Shown: piece by piece, positions 1 through 8,995 of the stretch
Layout: every line of letters begins with the position of its first letter
How positions within the stretch are numbered: position 1 is the stretch's first letter
DNA from: Chitinophagaceae bacterium
Lineage (GTDB): Bacteria; Bacteroidota; Bacteroidia; Chitinophagales; Chitinophagaceae
Assembly: GCA_016703625.1 (NCBI GenBank)
Contig: JADJBP010000008.1
Location: 62,001 to 126,000 of the forward strand
Reading direction: 5' to 3'
Length of the DNA: 64,000 nucleotides
The notes under the pieces: generated by a model
Database searches by the model: none
Seen by the model: the letters and a program-made list of their open reading frames with translations, nothing else
Told to the model about the DNA's origin: nothing
Program-made: the position numbers and the translations under genes

Positions 1-414
1 TATTTTTGCCAGTACCAGGTCCACAAAACTTTCCTGGCTCATTTCACGCCAGGCTTCACCGTAATCATGGTTCTTATCTTCCATCAGTTTTTTGGCAATA
101 GCAATTTTATCGTTGTAAAGCTGCTCCACGGTTTCATAAGGCAGGTCTTCCGGTTCATCATTGTTGATATCAAGCTGTATCAAACCGATAATGCCGTAAT
201 TGAGTATGCCTTTGAATTCGCTGATGATATCATCCCCGATCTTTTGTACCCCGGTTTCCTGTATGTTGCGGATGCGTTTGGCTTTGATATAGATCTGGTC
301 TGCAACAGATATGGTTCGGTACACCCGCCAGGAAGTACCATAGTCTTTTGTTTTATGTAAAAAGACGGTTTTGCAGCCTGCCACTGCCCGGTCGTATTGC
401 TGGTTAGTATTCAT
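1..414 (-). CDS. DUF1599 family protein (C-terminus outside window)
   Basis: The frame runs leftward from ATG 414 to the window edge with no stop, giving 138 codons of a longer protein. The translation begins MNTNQQYDRAVAGCK and has two copies of a similar motif, KTKDYGTSWRVYR near the N-terminus and EDKNHDYGEAWREMS near the edge. This duplicated DYGxxWR pattern is characteristic of DUF1599 proteins of Bacteroidota. The family has no established biochemical role that I know of. The gene is divergent from folP with 60 bp between starts, an arrangement I recall as common in the phylum, so a shared promoter region is likely. Confidence 0.8.
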   Translation of the reverse strand, partial: MNTNQQYDRAVAGCKTVFLHKTKDYGTSWRVYRTISVADQIYIKAKRIRNIQETGVQKIGDDIISEFKGILNYGIIGLIQLDINNDEPEDLPYETVEQLYNDKIAIAKKLMEDKNHDYGEAWREMSQESFVDLVLAKI

Positions 415-474
415 TTATCAATATGCCTTTGTAACTTAGAATGATTTTAACTCAAAAATAATTGAAAAGAATTG

Positions 475-1338
475 ATGAACACGATAAACTGCAGGGGGAA
501 ACTGCTTAACCTTTCACAACCCGTTGTGATGGGCATTATAAATGCCACAACCGATTCATTTTACGAAGGGCACCTGCATTTGAAGCATGAAGCGGTTTTG
601 ACCCTGGCGGGTAATATGATCCGTGATGGCGCTGCAGTGCTTGATATCGGGGGACAAAGTACAAGGCCGGGCAGTGAGCCCGTTTCTGTACAGGAAGAAA
701 CAGACCGGGTTATACCGGTCATTGAAAGTATCCATGCAGCATATCCCGAAATGATCTTATCGATAGACAGCTATTACAGTGCAGTGGCCAGGTCGGCAGT
801 TGCAGCCGGAGCCGGCATCGTAAATGATGTAAGTGGCGGCAACCTGGATACCGGCATGACCGGCTGTGTGGCTGCCCTGCAGGTTCCCTACATCTGCATG
901 CATATGCAGGGCAAACCTGCCACCATGCAAAAAGATCCTGTTTATACAAATGTGGTTACAGAAGTGCTGGATTTTTTTATCCATAAAACAGCTGAATGTA
1001 CAAAGGCCGGCATTAAAGATATTATCATTGACCCCGGTTTTGGTTTTGGCAAGACCATTGAACATAATTTTCAGCTTTTAAGATCACTGGACGTATTTTC
1101 AATTACAAACAGGCCAATACTGGCAGGTTTATCCCGAAAGGGTACCATCAGTAAAACCCTTGGCATTACCACAGCAGAAGCTTTGAACGGCACTACCGTT
1201 TTAAATACGATGGCACTGATGAACGGGGCATCTATACTGAGGGTACATGATGTAAAGGAAGCAATGGAGGCTGTTACACTGTTCAACGCGTATAAAAAAG
1301 CGCCCCGGGAAAACCCGGGGCGCAACAACTTATATTAA
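475..1338 (+). CDS. folP: Dihydropteroate synthase
   Basis: Joins 6-hydroxymethyl-7,8-dihydropterin diphosphate to p-aminobenzoate in cytosolic folate synthesis. The 287-residue protein shows the TIM-barrel signatures VMGIINATTDSFY near the N-terminus, DIGGQSTRPGS around residue 62, DPGFGFGKT around residue 188 and GLSRKG near the C-terminus. I start at ATG 475; a TTG three bases upstream is in frame but less likely. The last residues after the usual end (LFNAYKK) are encoded by a perfect GC-rich inverted repeat at 1300-1323, which is the terminator of the convergent gene. The frame appears intact. Confidence 0.95.
   Translation: MNTINCRGKLLNLSQPVVMGIINATTDSFYEGHLHLKHEAVLTLAGNMIRDGAAVLDIGGQSTRPGSEPVSVQEETDRVIPVIESIHAAYPEMILSIDSYYSAVARSAVAAGAGIVNDVSGGNLDTGMTGCVAALQVPYICMHMQGKPATMQKDPVYTNVVTEVLDFFIHKTAECTKAGIKDIIIDPGFGFGKTIEHNFQLLRSLDVFSITNRPILAGLSRKGTISKTLGITTAEALNGTTVLNTMALMNGASILRVHDVKEAMEAVTLFNAYKKAPRENPGRNNLY
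1300..1323 (-). terminator. Rho-independent terminator inside folP 3' end
   Basis: A perfect 10-bp stem (GCGCCCCGGG with its complement) closes a 4-base AAAA loop. On the minus strand it is followed by CTTTTTTATA, the classical U-tract. It lies downstream of the FKBP gene stop at 1346 and therefore serves that gene. The same bases encode the last residues of folP. Confidence 0.85.
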
Positions 1339-1345
1339 GACCGGC

Positions 1346-2391
1346 TTATTTTTTTTCCGGTTGTTTGGTATCCTTATTTTTTGGATCCGAAAGTTCACTT
1401 GATTTTCTCAACATCTCCTCCTGCATTTGCTGTTGTTTGGCAAGGTATTCCTCTTCTGTTGCTGCATCAACGATATCCATATCAAATATGAGGATAGCAT
1501 TTGGCTTGATCTTTTCGCCATTGCCGTTTTCGCCATAACCCAGTGAAGAAGGAATAAAGATGGTTGCTTTTGTCCCTTTTTTCATTTGCTGCAAAGCATC
1601 GCTCCATCCTAATATTACGCCTCCCAGTTCTGCTAAATTTACCGGGTAAGGTTGCATGTGATTGAATGCAGGATCGGTGTTTGAATCAAAAACAAAGCCA
1701 CTGTCCAAAGTACGGCCCGTATAATTTACAGTTGCAATATAGCGGCTATCCATTTTTTCTCCTGTTCCTTCAGTTAATATGGCAACATAAGTTCCCCAAT
1801 TGGTTTTTTGGGCTTTAATATTGTTTTTGGCCAGGTAATCTTCTATGAGTTTACTGTCAATATCAATTTGTGCTTTTTTCCGGCAAGTTCTTTTTCAACT
1901 TCTTCCACCTGCTTTTTGTAGATCCTTGGCTTTGCCAGAACCGATTCAGCCTGGTTGGCACTGTCTGCCTGGTCCTTGGTCTCAAAAAAGTTAACCAGGG
2001 TTACATGCGTGTACAGGTATTTTCCTTTTTTCATAAAAGGTGGCATTTCCTGCTTGGCATCTTTAAAGGCACTGTCGGTAAGCAGCCTGATGATGAGGCT
2101 GTCGCCTTTTTTAAGCTGTTTTAGTATTTTAAAATACGCTAACGGGGCACTTATAGAATCCAGCACCTGGATACGGGACATGTAATCCCTGGTATCCATT
2201 AATACAGTGTCCTTGGTTCCGCCATAAACCTGCTTGATATGTATTTGCATATAATTTCCGTACCCAACGGTCTTTCCGCTTCCGGTGTTAAAGATCTTGT
2301 ATTCAAGGCCCTTGTCGCCTTTCTTAAAAGAACCGGTACAGGCTGTTAATACCAACATGCATACGGCAGACAGATAAAATAGTTGTTTCAT
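1346..2391 (-). CDS. FKBP-type peptidyl-prolyl isomerase lipoprotein (frameshifted)
   Basis: The N-terminal part (1843-2391) starts MKQLFYLSAVCMLVLTAC, a lipoprotein signal with lipobox LTAC. It is followed by a degenerate FKBP-like region and a lysine/glutamate-rich linker. The C-terminal part (from about 1850 down to 1346) is a clear FKBP domain with VNYTGR, GFVFDSN, GVILGWSDAL, IPSSLGYGE and NAILIFDMDI, ending in a charged tail. The two parts are in different frames. Adding one A to the A6 run (T6 on the plus strand, 1874-1879) restores a continuous protein of about 348 residues, so I read this as one gene with a homopolymer error. The likely role is a periplasm-facing foldase anchored in the outer membrane. 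Confidence 0.85.
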
Positions 2392-2424
2392 TGTTTTATG
2401 TTTATTGTTTAATTGTTTTTTAAA

Positions 2425-3325
2425 TTAATAACTGCTCAGCAGTGCTTCATTTTCTTTGAGGGCTGCTTTAAATTTTGCAACCACTTCACCCAGGGGTTCT
2501 TTATTAAAACCGCCGGCAGCATTAAAATGGCCGCCACCATTAAAATATTTTCGTGCAAATGTATTCACATCAAAATCATTTTTACTCCTGAATGAACTTT
2601 TACGTTCTTCACCCCGGTCGATGATAACGGCTGCCAGCCTGATCCCCTGGATACTGAGTGCATAATTTACCAGACCTTCGGTATCACCCGTCTTTACATT
2701 GAATTTAACAAGATCAGACTGGGGTATGGTGATCAAAGCAGTGTTGTATTCATAAAAAACCTCGAGGCGGTTCAACAGCACATGCCCGATGAAACGAAAA
2801 CGGCTTTCCAGGAAATTATCAAATAATTCTTCATGAACATGGCTGTGCTCCAGCCCCCTTTCTTTTAGATCGTGTACCATTTTATGTACACTGGCCTTGG
2901 TGGAAGGAAAACGGAAGGAACCCGTATCCGTCATCACGCCGGCATATAAACATTCTCCGATGATCTCATCGATCAGGTCTGCATTCCCGGAATCAACGAT
3001 CAGGTCATACACCATTTCGGCTGTTGAACTTTTATTAATATCACTGTTACCGAAACTCAGCTTCATCAATGAATGCATCAGCCCTGTTTCCCTTCGCTTC
3101 ATAATCTATTACCTGGTCGCAACCTGGCATCCAGTCTAAAAAATCTGCCCAGTTTGTAGGAGAGATCACTACACAGCTATGCCCCAGTTTCACTAAAAAA
3201 TGGTACAAAGCCAAAGCAGAGCCCATCGCATCGCCGTCGGGCTTCTGGTGCATGGTGACCACTACCTTTTTTGGCTGCTGTAGTAAGGGAAATATATTTT
3301 GTAAAGGCTGCATAAAGCGGCGCAA
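2425..3325 (-). CDS. nrnA: DHH/DHHA1 phosphoesterase (NrnA-like) lacking its DHH segment
   Basis: The family are nano-RNases/pAp phosphatases. The N-terminal ORF (3047-3325) has the first metal motif in TMHQKPDGDAMGSAL and then WMPGCDQVIDYE. The C-terminal ORF (2425-3102) begins to match the family at SSTAEMVYDLI, then TDTGSFRFPST, and ends with the DHHA1 glycine motif GGGHFNAAGG. The two parts are out of frame. Between them the expected LDFN and DHH catalytic segment, by my recollection about 40-50 residues, is absent, with the junction near 3045-3055. A simple one-base error cannot explain this. Either a real inactivating deletion or an assembly deletion is present. ATG 3325 is taken as the start. 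Confidence 0.8.
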
Positions 3326-3473
3326 AAGTAGGTGAAAACCAGTTATAAACCAATTGGGAATTGCAGATTGAAGATTTTAGATTTTAGATATTTAGCATAC
3401 AGATAGAAAAAAAATAAAATACCCGATAATAGTAAAATCTAAAATCGCCAATCTAAAATCATCATTCGGTTCT

Positions 3474-3481
3474 TATCTTTG
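3474..3481 (+). promoter_or_regulatory. Candidate -7 box upstream of ndk
   Basis: TATCTTTG matches the Bacteroidota TAnnTTTG -7 consensus exactly and lies 20 bp upstream of the ndk ATG. I do not see a convincing TTTG -33 box at the usual spacing. The region upstream (3365-3460) is AT-rich with repeated ATTTTAGAT/ATCTAAAAT inverted motifs. Confidence 0.55.
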
Positions 3482-3501
3482 CGGCTCAAAAAATAAAAAT
3501 A

Positions 3502-3918
3502 ATGAGCAACAGAACATTTACCATGATCAAGCCGGATGCAACGCGTAAAGGAAATACCGGTGCCATTTTACAAATGATCAATGCAGCAGGCTTTCGCATT
3601 GCAGCCATGAAAATGACCAAACTAAGTAAAGAAAAAGCCGGGGAATTTTATGCCGTACATGCCGCAAGGCCATTTTATGGCGAGCTTGTTGACTTTATGA
3701 GCAGCGGGCCAATAACAGCAGCGATCCTTGAAAAAGACAATGCCGTTGAAGATTTCCGTAAACTGATCGGCGCTACCAACCCTGCAGAGGCAGCCGATGG
3801 CACGATCCGTAAACTGTTTGCCGCTTCCATTGGCGAAAATGCCGTACATGGCAGCGACAGCAATGAAAATGCCGGAATTGAAGGTGATTTCTTTTTCAGC
3901 AAACTGGAGCAATTTTAA
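3502..3918 (+). CDS. ndk: Nucleoside diphosphate kinase
   Basis: Transfers the gamma-phosphate between nucleoside triphosphates and diphosphates through a phosphohistidine. The 138-residue length is standard. The start reads MSNRTFTMIKPDA, the substrate-binding region RPFYGELVDFMSSGP is present, and the catalytic histidine is H116 in NAVHGSDS. The frame is intact. The gene stands alone between a TATCTTTG promoter box and a strong terminator. Confidence 0.97.
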   Translation: MSNRTFTMIKPDATRKGNTGAILQMINAAGFRIAAMKMTKLSKEKAGEFYAVHAARPFYGELVDFMSSGPITAAILEKDNAVEDFRKLIGATNPAEAADGTIRKLFAASIGENAVHGSDSNENAGIEGDFFFSKLEQF

Positions 3919-3940
3919 TCAGGCACACAGCTTATAATAA

Positions 3941-3969
3941 AAAATGCCCCTGTAAACCAGGGGCATTTT
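3941..3969. terminator. Terminator after ndk
   Basis: AAAATGCCCCTG (3941-3952) and its complement CAGGGGCATTTT (3958-3969) form a 12-bp stem with a 5-base loop and a T run. It is symmetrical enough to work on both strands. Confidence 0.9.
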
Positions 3970-4090
3970 TTAACCGGCACAAACAAAAGAATAACGCGTG
4001 GATAGTTTATATCCAGGCTGTAATAACAGCAAAAATGAAGCCAATCATGTAATTACCGGCCATTCTCACTGCGCTGCAAAAGGAATGTTG

Positions 4091-4098
4091 TAAATTTG
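4091..4098 (+). promoter_or_regulatory. Candidate -7 box upstream of arginase
   Basis: TAAATTTG fits TAnnTTTG and sits 39 bp upstream of the arginase ATG. No clear -33 TTTG partner is visible. Confidence 0.5.
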
Positions 4099-4137
4099 GT
4101 CACCAACAGACCCCTTTTTTAAAGGATAAACTGAATT

Positions 4138-5085
4138 ATGAAGAATATAAAAATCATTGAAGTACCTTCTGAGATCGGCGCCGGTACCCGTGGTGCCAGC
4201 CTGGGTATTGAAGCCATTAAAATTGCGGCACTCGATTTTATGAGCAATTTCTTTGTTCATTTCCCGTCGGAAAAGATCGAAGTGGAAAACAAGATACTGT
4301 ATGAACCCATACAGTCGCCCTACGCCAAACGCATGCACGGTGTACTTACCATGTGCCAGCGGATCAGCAAATCAGTAGCAGATTCCATCAACGGGCATTT
4401 TTTCCCGGTTGTACTCAGCGGCGATCACAGCAGTGCGGCAGGGATCATGGCAGGCATTAAAATGGCAAAACCAAAAAGCAAACTGGGTGTGATCTGGATC
4501 GATGCCCATGCCGACCTCCATACACCATACACAACTCCTTCGGGCAATATACATGGTATGCCCATGGCGGCATCCATCGGTGAAGATAACCTTGAAATGA
4601 AAGTACATGAACTGGATGAACAAACCGCCAAACAATGGGAACAGTTAAAGAACATGGGGAAGATCAATCCCAAGGTTTTACCGGAAGACGTGGTATTTAT
4701 TTCGCTGCGTGATTTTGAAAAAGAAGAAAAGCACCTGATCGACAAACACGGCATGAAAGTAATTACAACAGCCGAAGTAAGGCGTACCGGCGCTGAAAAT
4801 GTTTGCCGTAAAGCCCTGCGGCATTTAAGTGACTGTACTGATATTTACATGAGCTTTGATGTGGACAGCCTGGATTCTACCATTTCAAAAGGTACCGGAA
4901 CTCCCGTGAGTAATGGATTAAAGGAACGGGAAGTGGAAGACCTGATCAGTAAATTCATGCAGAACCGTAAAATTTGCTGTTTTGAAATTACCGAGGTAAA
5001 CCCTACCCTGGATAAAGAGAACCTGATGGCAGAAATTGCCTTTAATATTCTGCAGCGCAGTGTAAATGTGCTGATGATGAACTAA
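4138..5085 (+). CDS. rocF: Arginase family protein
   Basis: A 315-residue ureohydrolase with all manganese-ligand motifs: SGDHSSAAG around residue 94, IDAHADLHTP around 121, GNIHGMP around 133, MSFDVDSLDS around 238 and FEITEVNP near the C-terminus. The family hydrolyses arginine (or a related guanidino compound) to urea plus the amine. Arginase is the best guess from the GNIHGMP motif, but agmatinase or formimidoylglutamase activity is not excluded by sequence. A citrulline-hydrolase-like gene two genes downstream in the same orientation supports arginine/citrulline catabolism. Confidence 0.9.
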   Translation: MKNIKIIEVPSEIGAGTRGASLGIEAIKIAALDFMSNFFVHFPSEKIEVENKILYEPIQSPYAKRMHGVLTMCQRISKSVADSINGHFFPVVLSGDHSSAAGIMAGIKMAKPKSKLGVIWIDAHADLHTPYTTPSGNIHGMPMAASIGEDNLEMKVHELDEQTAKQWEQLKNMGKINPKVLPEDVVFISLRDFEKEEKHLIDKHGMKVITTAEVRRTGAENVCRKALRHLSDCTDIYMSFDVDSLDSTISKGTGTPVSNGLKEREVEDLISKFMQNRKICCFEITEVNPTLDKENLMAEIAFNILQRSVNVLMMN

Positions 5086-5126
5086 ACCGCAGATCTTTAT
5101 TATTTTTTGATTTCAAAGATTTTTTT

Positions 5127-5723
5127 ATGCAGAAAGTATTTCTTTTAATACTGGGTGTTTTTTTGTACAGTATTAATGTTGCACAAAAGAAGGATCCATA
5201 TGTTGAGCAAATAAGGGCTTACCAGGAAAATTATGTCAGCACACATGAAGTAGTGAAGAAAAAAGATAAAAAGCATTTTCGTTTTTTCCCGGTCAGCAGT
5301 GCTTACAATATTTCCTGCTCATTTGAAAAAATAACAGATACCGTTGGTTTTACCATGAATACCTCGGCCAATACGTTAAAACATTATTATAGGTACGGTA
5401 AGCTGCATTTTAATGTGAACGGGGCCCATTGTCATTTGTTTGTGTATCAAAGCAAAGACCTGATGCAAACAGAAAAATACCGCAATTACCTCTTTATCCC
5501 TTTTACTGATTCAACTACCGGCGATGAGACCTATGGAAGCGGGCGCTACCTGGAGATTTCGATACCGGATATCCGGGACAACCAGCTGCAGCTGGATTTC
5601 AATAAGGCGTATAACCCTTATTGTACCTATGCTGCCGGTTATAAATGCCCCATTCCGCCAAAGGAAAACGACCTGCCAGTTGCGATCCGGGCAGGGGAAA
5701 TGAATTTTGCAAAATCACATTGA
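5127..5723 (+). CDS. DUF1684 domain protein with signal peptide
   Basis: The 198-residue protein begins MQKVFLLILGVFLYSINVAQ, a signal peptide. The rest matches DUF1684 with LFIPFTDSTTGDETYGSGRY, DFNKAYNPYC, YKCPIPPKEND and a final AIRAGEMNF. The invariant cysteine/proline signature (NPYC...YKCPIPPxEN) is present. The biochemical function of the family is not established. The stop at 5721-5723 lies two bases before the ctlX start, so the two genes are almost certainly co-transcribed. Confidence 0.85.
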   Translation: MQKVFLLILGVFLYSINVAQKKDPYVEQIRAYQENYVSTHEVVKKKDKKHFRFFPVSSAYNISCSFEKITDTVGFTMNTSANTLKHYYRYGKLHFNVNGAHCHLFVYQSKDLMQTEKYRNYLFIPFTDSTTGDETYGSGRYLEISIPDIRDNQLQLDFNKAYNPYCTYAAGYKCPIPPKENDLPVAIRAGEMNFAKSH

Positions 5724-5725
5724 CC

Positions 5726-6634
5726 ATGCAGAACAGTTCCCAGCTTTTAATGATTCAACCGGTTCAGTTTGGCTATAATGCCGAAACTGCCGTAAACAAT
5801 ACTTTTCAGAAAAATACCGGCGGCAACCTGCAGTTAAAAGCGCTGCAGGAGTTTACTGATCTTGTATTGCTACTGCGTACCAATAAAGTAGACGTTACGG
5901 TTGTTGAAGATTCATATACTCCTTCCACGCCGGATTCTATTTTTCCAAACAACTGGATCTCTTTTCAAGATGAGGGCCGGATCTTTTTATACCCTATGTT
6001 TGCGGTTAACAGAAGGCATGAAAGAAAAGATACCGTGCTGGAAACAATACAAAATAAATTTTTGGTCAAAGAAATAGTTGATCTCAGCGGATCAGAAACC
6101 GGCGGACTTTTTTTGGAAGGAACCGGCAGCATGGTGTTTGACCGTGAAAATAAAATTGCATATGCCTGTTTATCGCCAAGAACAGACGAAAAGATATTGA
6201 ACGAATTTTGCAGCATAGCTGGTTACAATCCCGTTACATTCAGGGCCACAGACCATACAGGTATTGAAATTTATCATACCAATGTAATGATGTGTGTTGC
6301 GGATGATTATGCTGTGATCTGCCTGGAATCAATTACAAATGAAAAAGAAAGAAAAAATGTTTTGGCTTCTTTAGAGAAAACAAATAAAGAGATCGTTGAT
6401 ATTTCATTGCAGCAGCTGAACCATTTTGCCGGTAATATGCTGCAGGTTATAAATGCGGATGGGGAAAAATTGCTGGTAATGTCAACCCAGGCTTATCAAT
6501 CTTTAACTCATGCACAGATCATAACTCTCGAAAAGCATAACCGTATCATTCACTCTTCATTAAATACCATTGAAACTGCCGGTGGCGGCAGCGCCAGGTG
6601 TATGATGGCAGAAGTGTTTCTACTCAAAAAATAA
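5726..6634 (+). CDS. ctlX: Citrulline hydrolase-like amidinotransferase family protein (CtlX)
   Basis: A 302-residue guanidino-group modifying fold. Family motifs are FPNNWISF near residue 71, LEGTGSMVFDR near 133, a catalytic histidine in EIYHTNVMM and the nucleophile cysteine in GGGSARCMMAEVF near the C-terminus. CtlX-type enzymes convert citrulline to ornithine with loss of CO2 and ammonia. I chose ATG 5726 because earlier in-frame codons overlap the DUF1684 gene and do not resemble the family. Arginase lies upstream on the same strand. Confidence 0.85.
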   Translation: MQNSSQLLMIQPVQFGYNAETAVNNTFQKNTGGNLQLKALQEFTDLVLLLRTNKVDVTVVEDSYTPSTPDSIFPNNWISFQDEGRIFLYPMFAVNRRHERKDTVLETIQNKFLVKEIVDLSGSETGGLFLEGTGSMVFDRENKIAYACLSPRTDEKILNEFCSIAGYNPVTFRATDHTGIEIYHTNVMMCVADDYAVICLESITNEKERKNVLASLEKTNKEIVDISLQQLNHFAGNMLQVINADGEKLLVMSTQAYQSLTHAQIITLEKHNRIIHSSLNTIETAGGGSARCMMAEVFLLKK

Positions 6635-6750
6635 TATATTCTCATATATATATATGCAGCAATTAATAATTATTGATTGTCTAATCCATAATGCCCGTTT
6701 TTAATCAAGCAAGTAGTTCAGAGATTTCTTTTTCCTATAAATGAATTGAT

Positions 6751-7805
6751 ATGAAAGCGATAAATTTTGCTATCCTCCTGTGTATACTTTTTTTTGTATC
6801 CTCCTGTAAAAAGAAGTTGAAACTGACGAGCCAATCAATGAGAAAGTGTATATCGCAGGTTGGACTAATTCTTTTTCATCACCATATTTTGGCACATATT
6901 GGGTGAACGGTGTTGCTGTTAATTTCCCGACCGGGAGCAAATTGTCCGAAGCAAATGCCATATTTGTTAGTGGGGCTGATGTGTATGTTGCAGGAAGAGA
7001 ATTTGTTGCCGGAAAATATATTGGAAAGGTGTTGAAAAATGGAATCACTATTCATACTTTAGATAATCCACACGATTTATACATTACATCTATGTATATT
7101 TCAGGAACAGATGTATATGTATGTGGATATGGGGTGAGTAATGCTCTCGGAAGGCCTATTGCCAAATATTGGAAAAATGGAACTGTTTTTAATTTAGGCG
7201 ATGGAACTTCTGATACACGGGCAAATGCAATTGTTGTTTCAGGTAATGATGTGTATGTTGCAGGAAGCTCATCAAATGCTCCTGTTTGTGTGGGCAGGTA
7301 TTGGAAAAATGGAAATCCTGTTGACCTCACTTCACCCCTCGGAGATGCCGGTTTGCATACCATTGCAGTTAATGGAAATGATGTATATGCAGGAGGATAC
7401 GAAAAAGTAGGGCTAATAAATGTAGCAAGATATTGGAAGAATGGGGTTGCAGTTGATCTTTCTGATGGTATACTTGATGCAACTATCGCCGCAATTACTC
7501 TAGAAGGATCAGTAGTTCATGCTGTAGGTGCTCAATCAAATGATAGTCGAGGACACTCAATAGCAATATATTGGAAAGATGGTGTTCCAACCAAACTTTC
7601 AAATGGTTCTTTAGGTCAGTTTGCCAATGCTATTTTTGTAAAGGGCGATGATGTGTACATTACAGGAAATGAAGTTAGATTAGCTCCTGGCGATGTAGTT
7701 CCTACTACATATGGAAAGTATTGGAAGAATGGAGTATTGGTTAATAACGGTGTTTTCCCTTCAACAAAGTTAACATTTGCCAATTCAATCTTTGTAACGG
7801 AATAG
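6751..7805 (+). CDS. YWKNG-repeat lipoprotein A (frameshifted)
   Basis: The start MKAINFAILLCILFFVSSC is a lipoprotein signal with lipobox VSSC. Adding one base to the A5 run at 6808-6812 joins it to EPINEKVYIAGWTNS and a body of about 320 residues. The body is six or seven copies of a unit of roughly 50 residues with consensus YWKNG-x-VxL-x-DG-...-ANSIFVSGNDVYVAG. The regular strand-rich repeat suggests a beta-propeller displayed on the cell surface. I know of no assigned function. A paralogue follows 74 bp downstream. Confidence 0.75.
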
Positions 7806-7879
7806 AAATGCAAGTAATCGCCTGAAGGTTTTGGTTCAAATAAACTACATTAATTACATCACTTCTACTTAAAATAATT

Positions 7880-8920
7880 ATGAAAACAGTTTTTAAAGTT
7901 ATTGCCTTGATAAGTTTCACTTTTTTAGTAAACTCCTGCAAAAAAACAGATGTACCAACTGCAAAGAATGTTTATGTTGCAGGCTCACAATGGAATGGTA
8001 CAAGTTATGTTGCCACCTATTGGAAAAATGGTACCCCGGTTCATTTGACAGACGGCTCTAAATCAACCCTTGCAAATTCAATATTCGTTAGTGGTAATGA
8101 TGTTTATGTAGCAGGTGAAGAATATTATGTCACCAGCCTTACCGGCACTGTAGCTAAATTCTGGAAAAATGGTGTGTTAACTAACCTGCCTGCCGATAAT
8201 CAGTTTAACCATGCAAATTCAATTTTTGTAGTTGGCAACGATGTATACATTGCCGGATACGAGAATAGCAGCACTGGCTATTCGATAGCAAAATATTGGA
8301 AAAACGGTGTTGCAAAAAGATTAACCGACGGAAGCACAAACGCATGGGCAAATTCTATATTTGTTGCAGGTAATGATGTATATGTAGGGGGCGAGGAAAA
8401 TTCTGCGGTGCTGGGTATGGCAACCCTATGGAAGAATGGTGTTGCTGTAAGATTAACTGACGGTACAAAGGATTCATGGATCAACTCGATTTCGGTTGTA
8501 AATAATGATGTTTATGCTGCAGGCGTTGAATCCATCCGCCCTTATTCCAGGCTTGTAGCGAAATATTGGAAAAATGGGGTAGAAACACCATTGACGGATG
8601 GTACAAAAAACGCGTATGCACAATCTGTGGCGGTTAATGGAAATGATGTTTATGTCGTAGGCTATGAGTGGGGATTGCCTGTAACTTCTTATACTGCGAA
8701 GTTCTGGAAGAACGGCATATTGTCTGATGAGATCAACAACTCAACTATGACCAAGCCACAATCGGTTCAGGTATATGGAAACGATGTATTTATTGCCGGT
8801 AATAGCAAAAGTAGTTCAGGCAATTCACAGGCAAGCTATTGCAAAAACGGTAAACTTGTTTTGCTGGATAATACCGGATTTACTACATCGGTCGCTAATT
8901 CAATTTTTGTAGCTGAGTAA
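7880..8920 (+). CDS. YWKNG-repeat lipoprotein B
   Basis: An intact 346-residue protein starting MKTVFKVIALISFTFLVNSC (lipobox VNSC). It carries seven repeats of the unit seen in the upstream gene, for example KYWKNGVAKRLTDGS and ANSIFVAGNDVYVGGE. The tandem pair clearly arose by duplication, but the copies have diverged, with residues between the conserved positions largely different. A beta-propeller surface lipoprotein is inferred from the repeat. No catalytic residues are evident. Confidence 0.8.
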   Translation: MKTVFKVIALISFTFLVNSCKKTDVPTAKNVYVAGSQWNGTSYVATYWKNGTPVHLTDGSKSTLANSIFVSGNDVYVAGEEYYVTSLTGTVAKFWKNGVLTNLPADNQFNHANSIFVVGNDVYIAGYENSSTGYSIAKYWKNGVAKRLTDGSTNAWANSIFVAGNDVYVGGEENSAVLGMATLWKNGVAVRLTDGTKDSWINSISVVNNDVYAAGVESIRPYSRLVAKYWKNGVETPLTDGTKNAYAQSVAVNGNDVYVVGYEWGLPVTSYTAKFWKNGILSDEINNSTMTKPQSVQVYGNDVFIAGNSKSSSGNSQASYCKNGKLVLLDNTGFTTSVANSIFVAE

Positions 8921-8931
8921 TAATTCAAAAT

Positions 8932-8956
8932 AAAAAAACCGGGAGCTCCCCCCCGG
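8932..8956 (-). terminator. Terminator of the TPR gene
   Basis: CCGGG (8939-8943) and CCCGG (8952-8956) enclose an AGCT-centred C-rich segment. On the minus strand the hairpin is followed by seven T residues. It lies between the convergent lipoprotein and TPR genes. Confidence 0.6.
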
Positions 8957-8995
8957 CTTCAAACTAACATCAATCGTATAAAAAGTTTACTGTTT

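Noticed and set aside
67..360. Plus-strand 97-residue ORF at the left edge.
   Set aside because: It is the shadow of the DUF1599 gene on the other strand, which has clear motifs.
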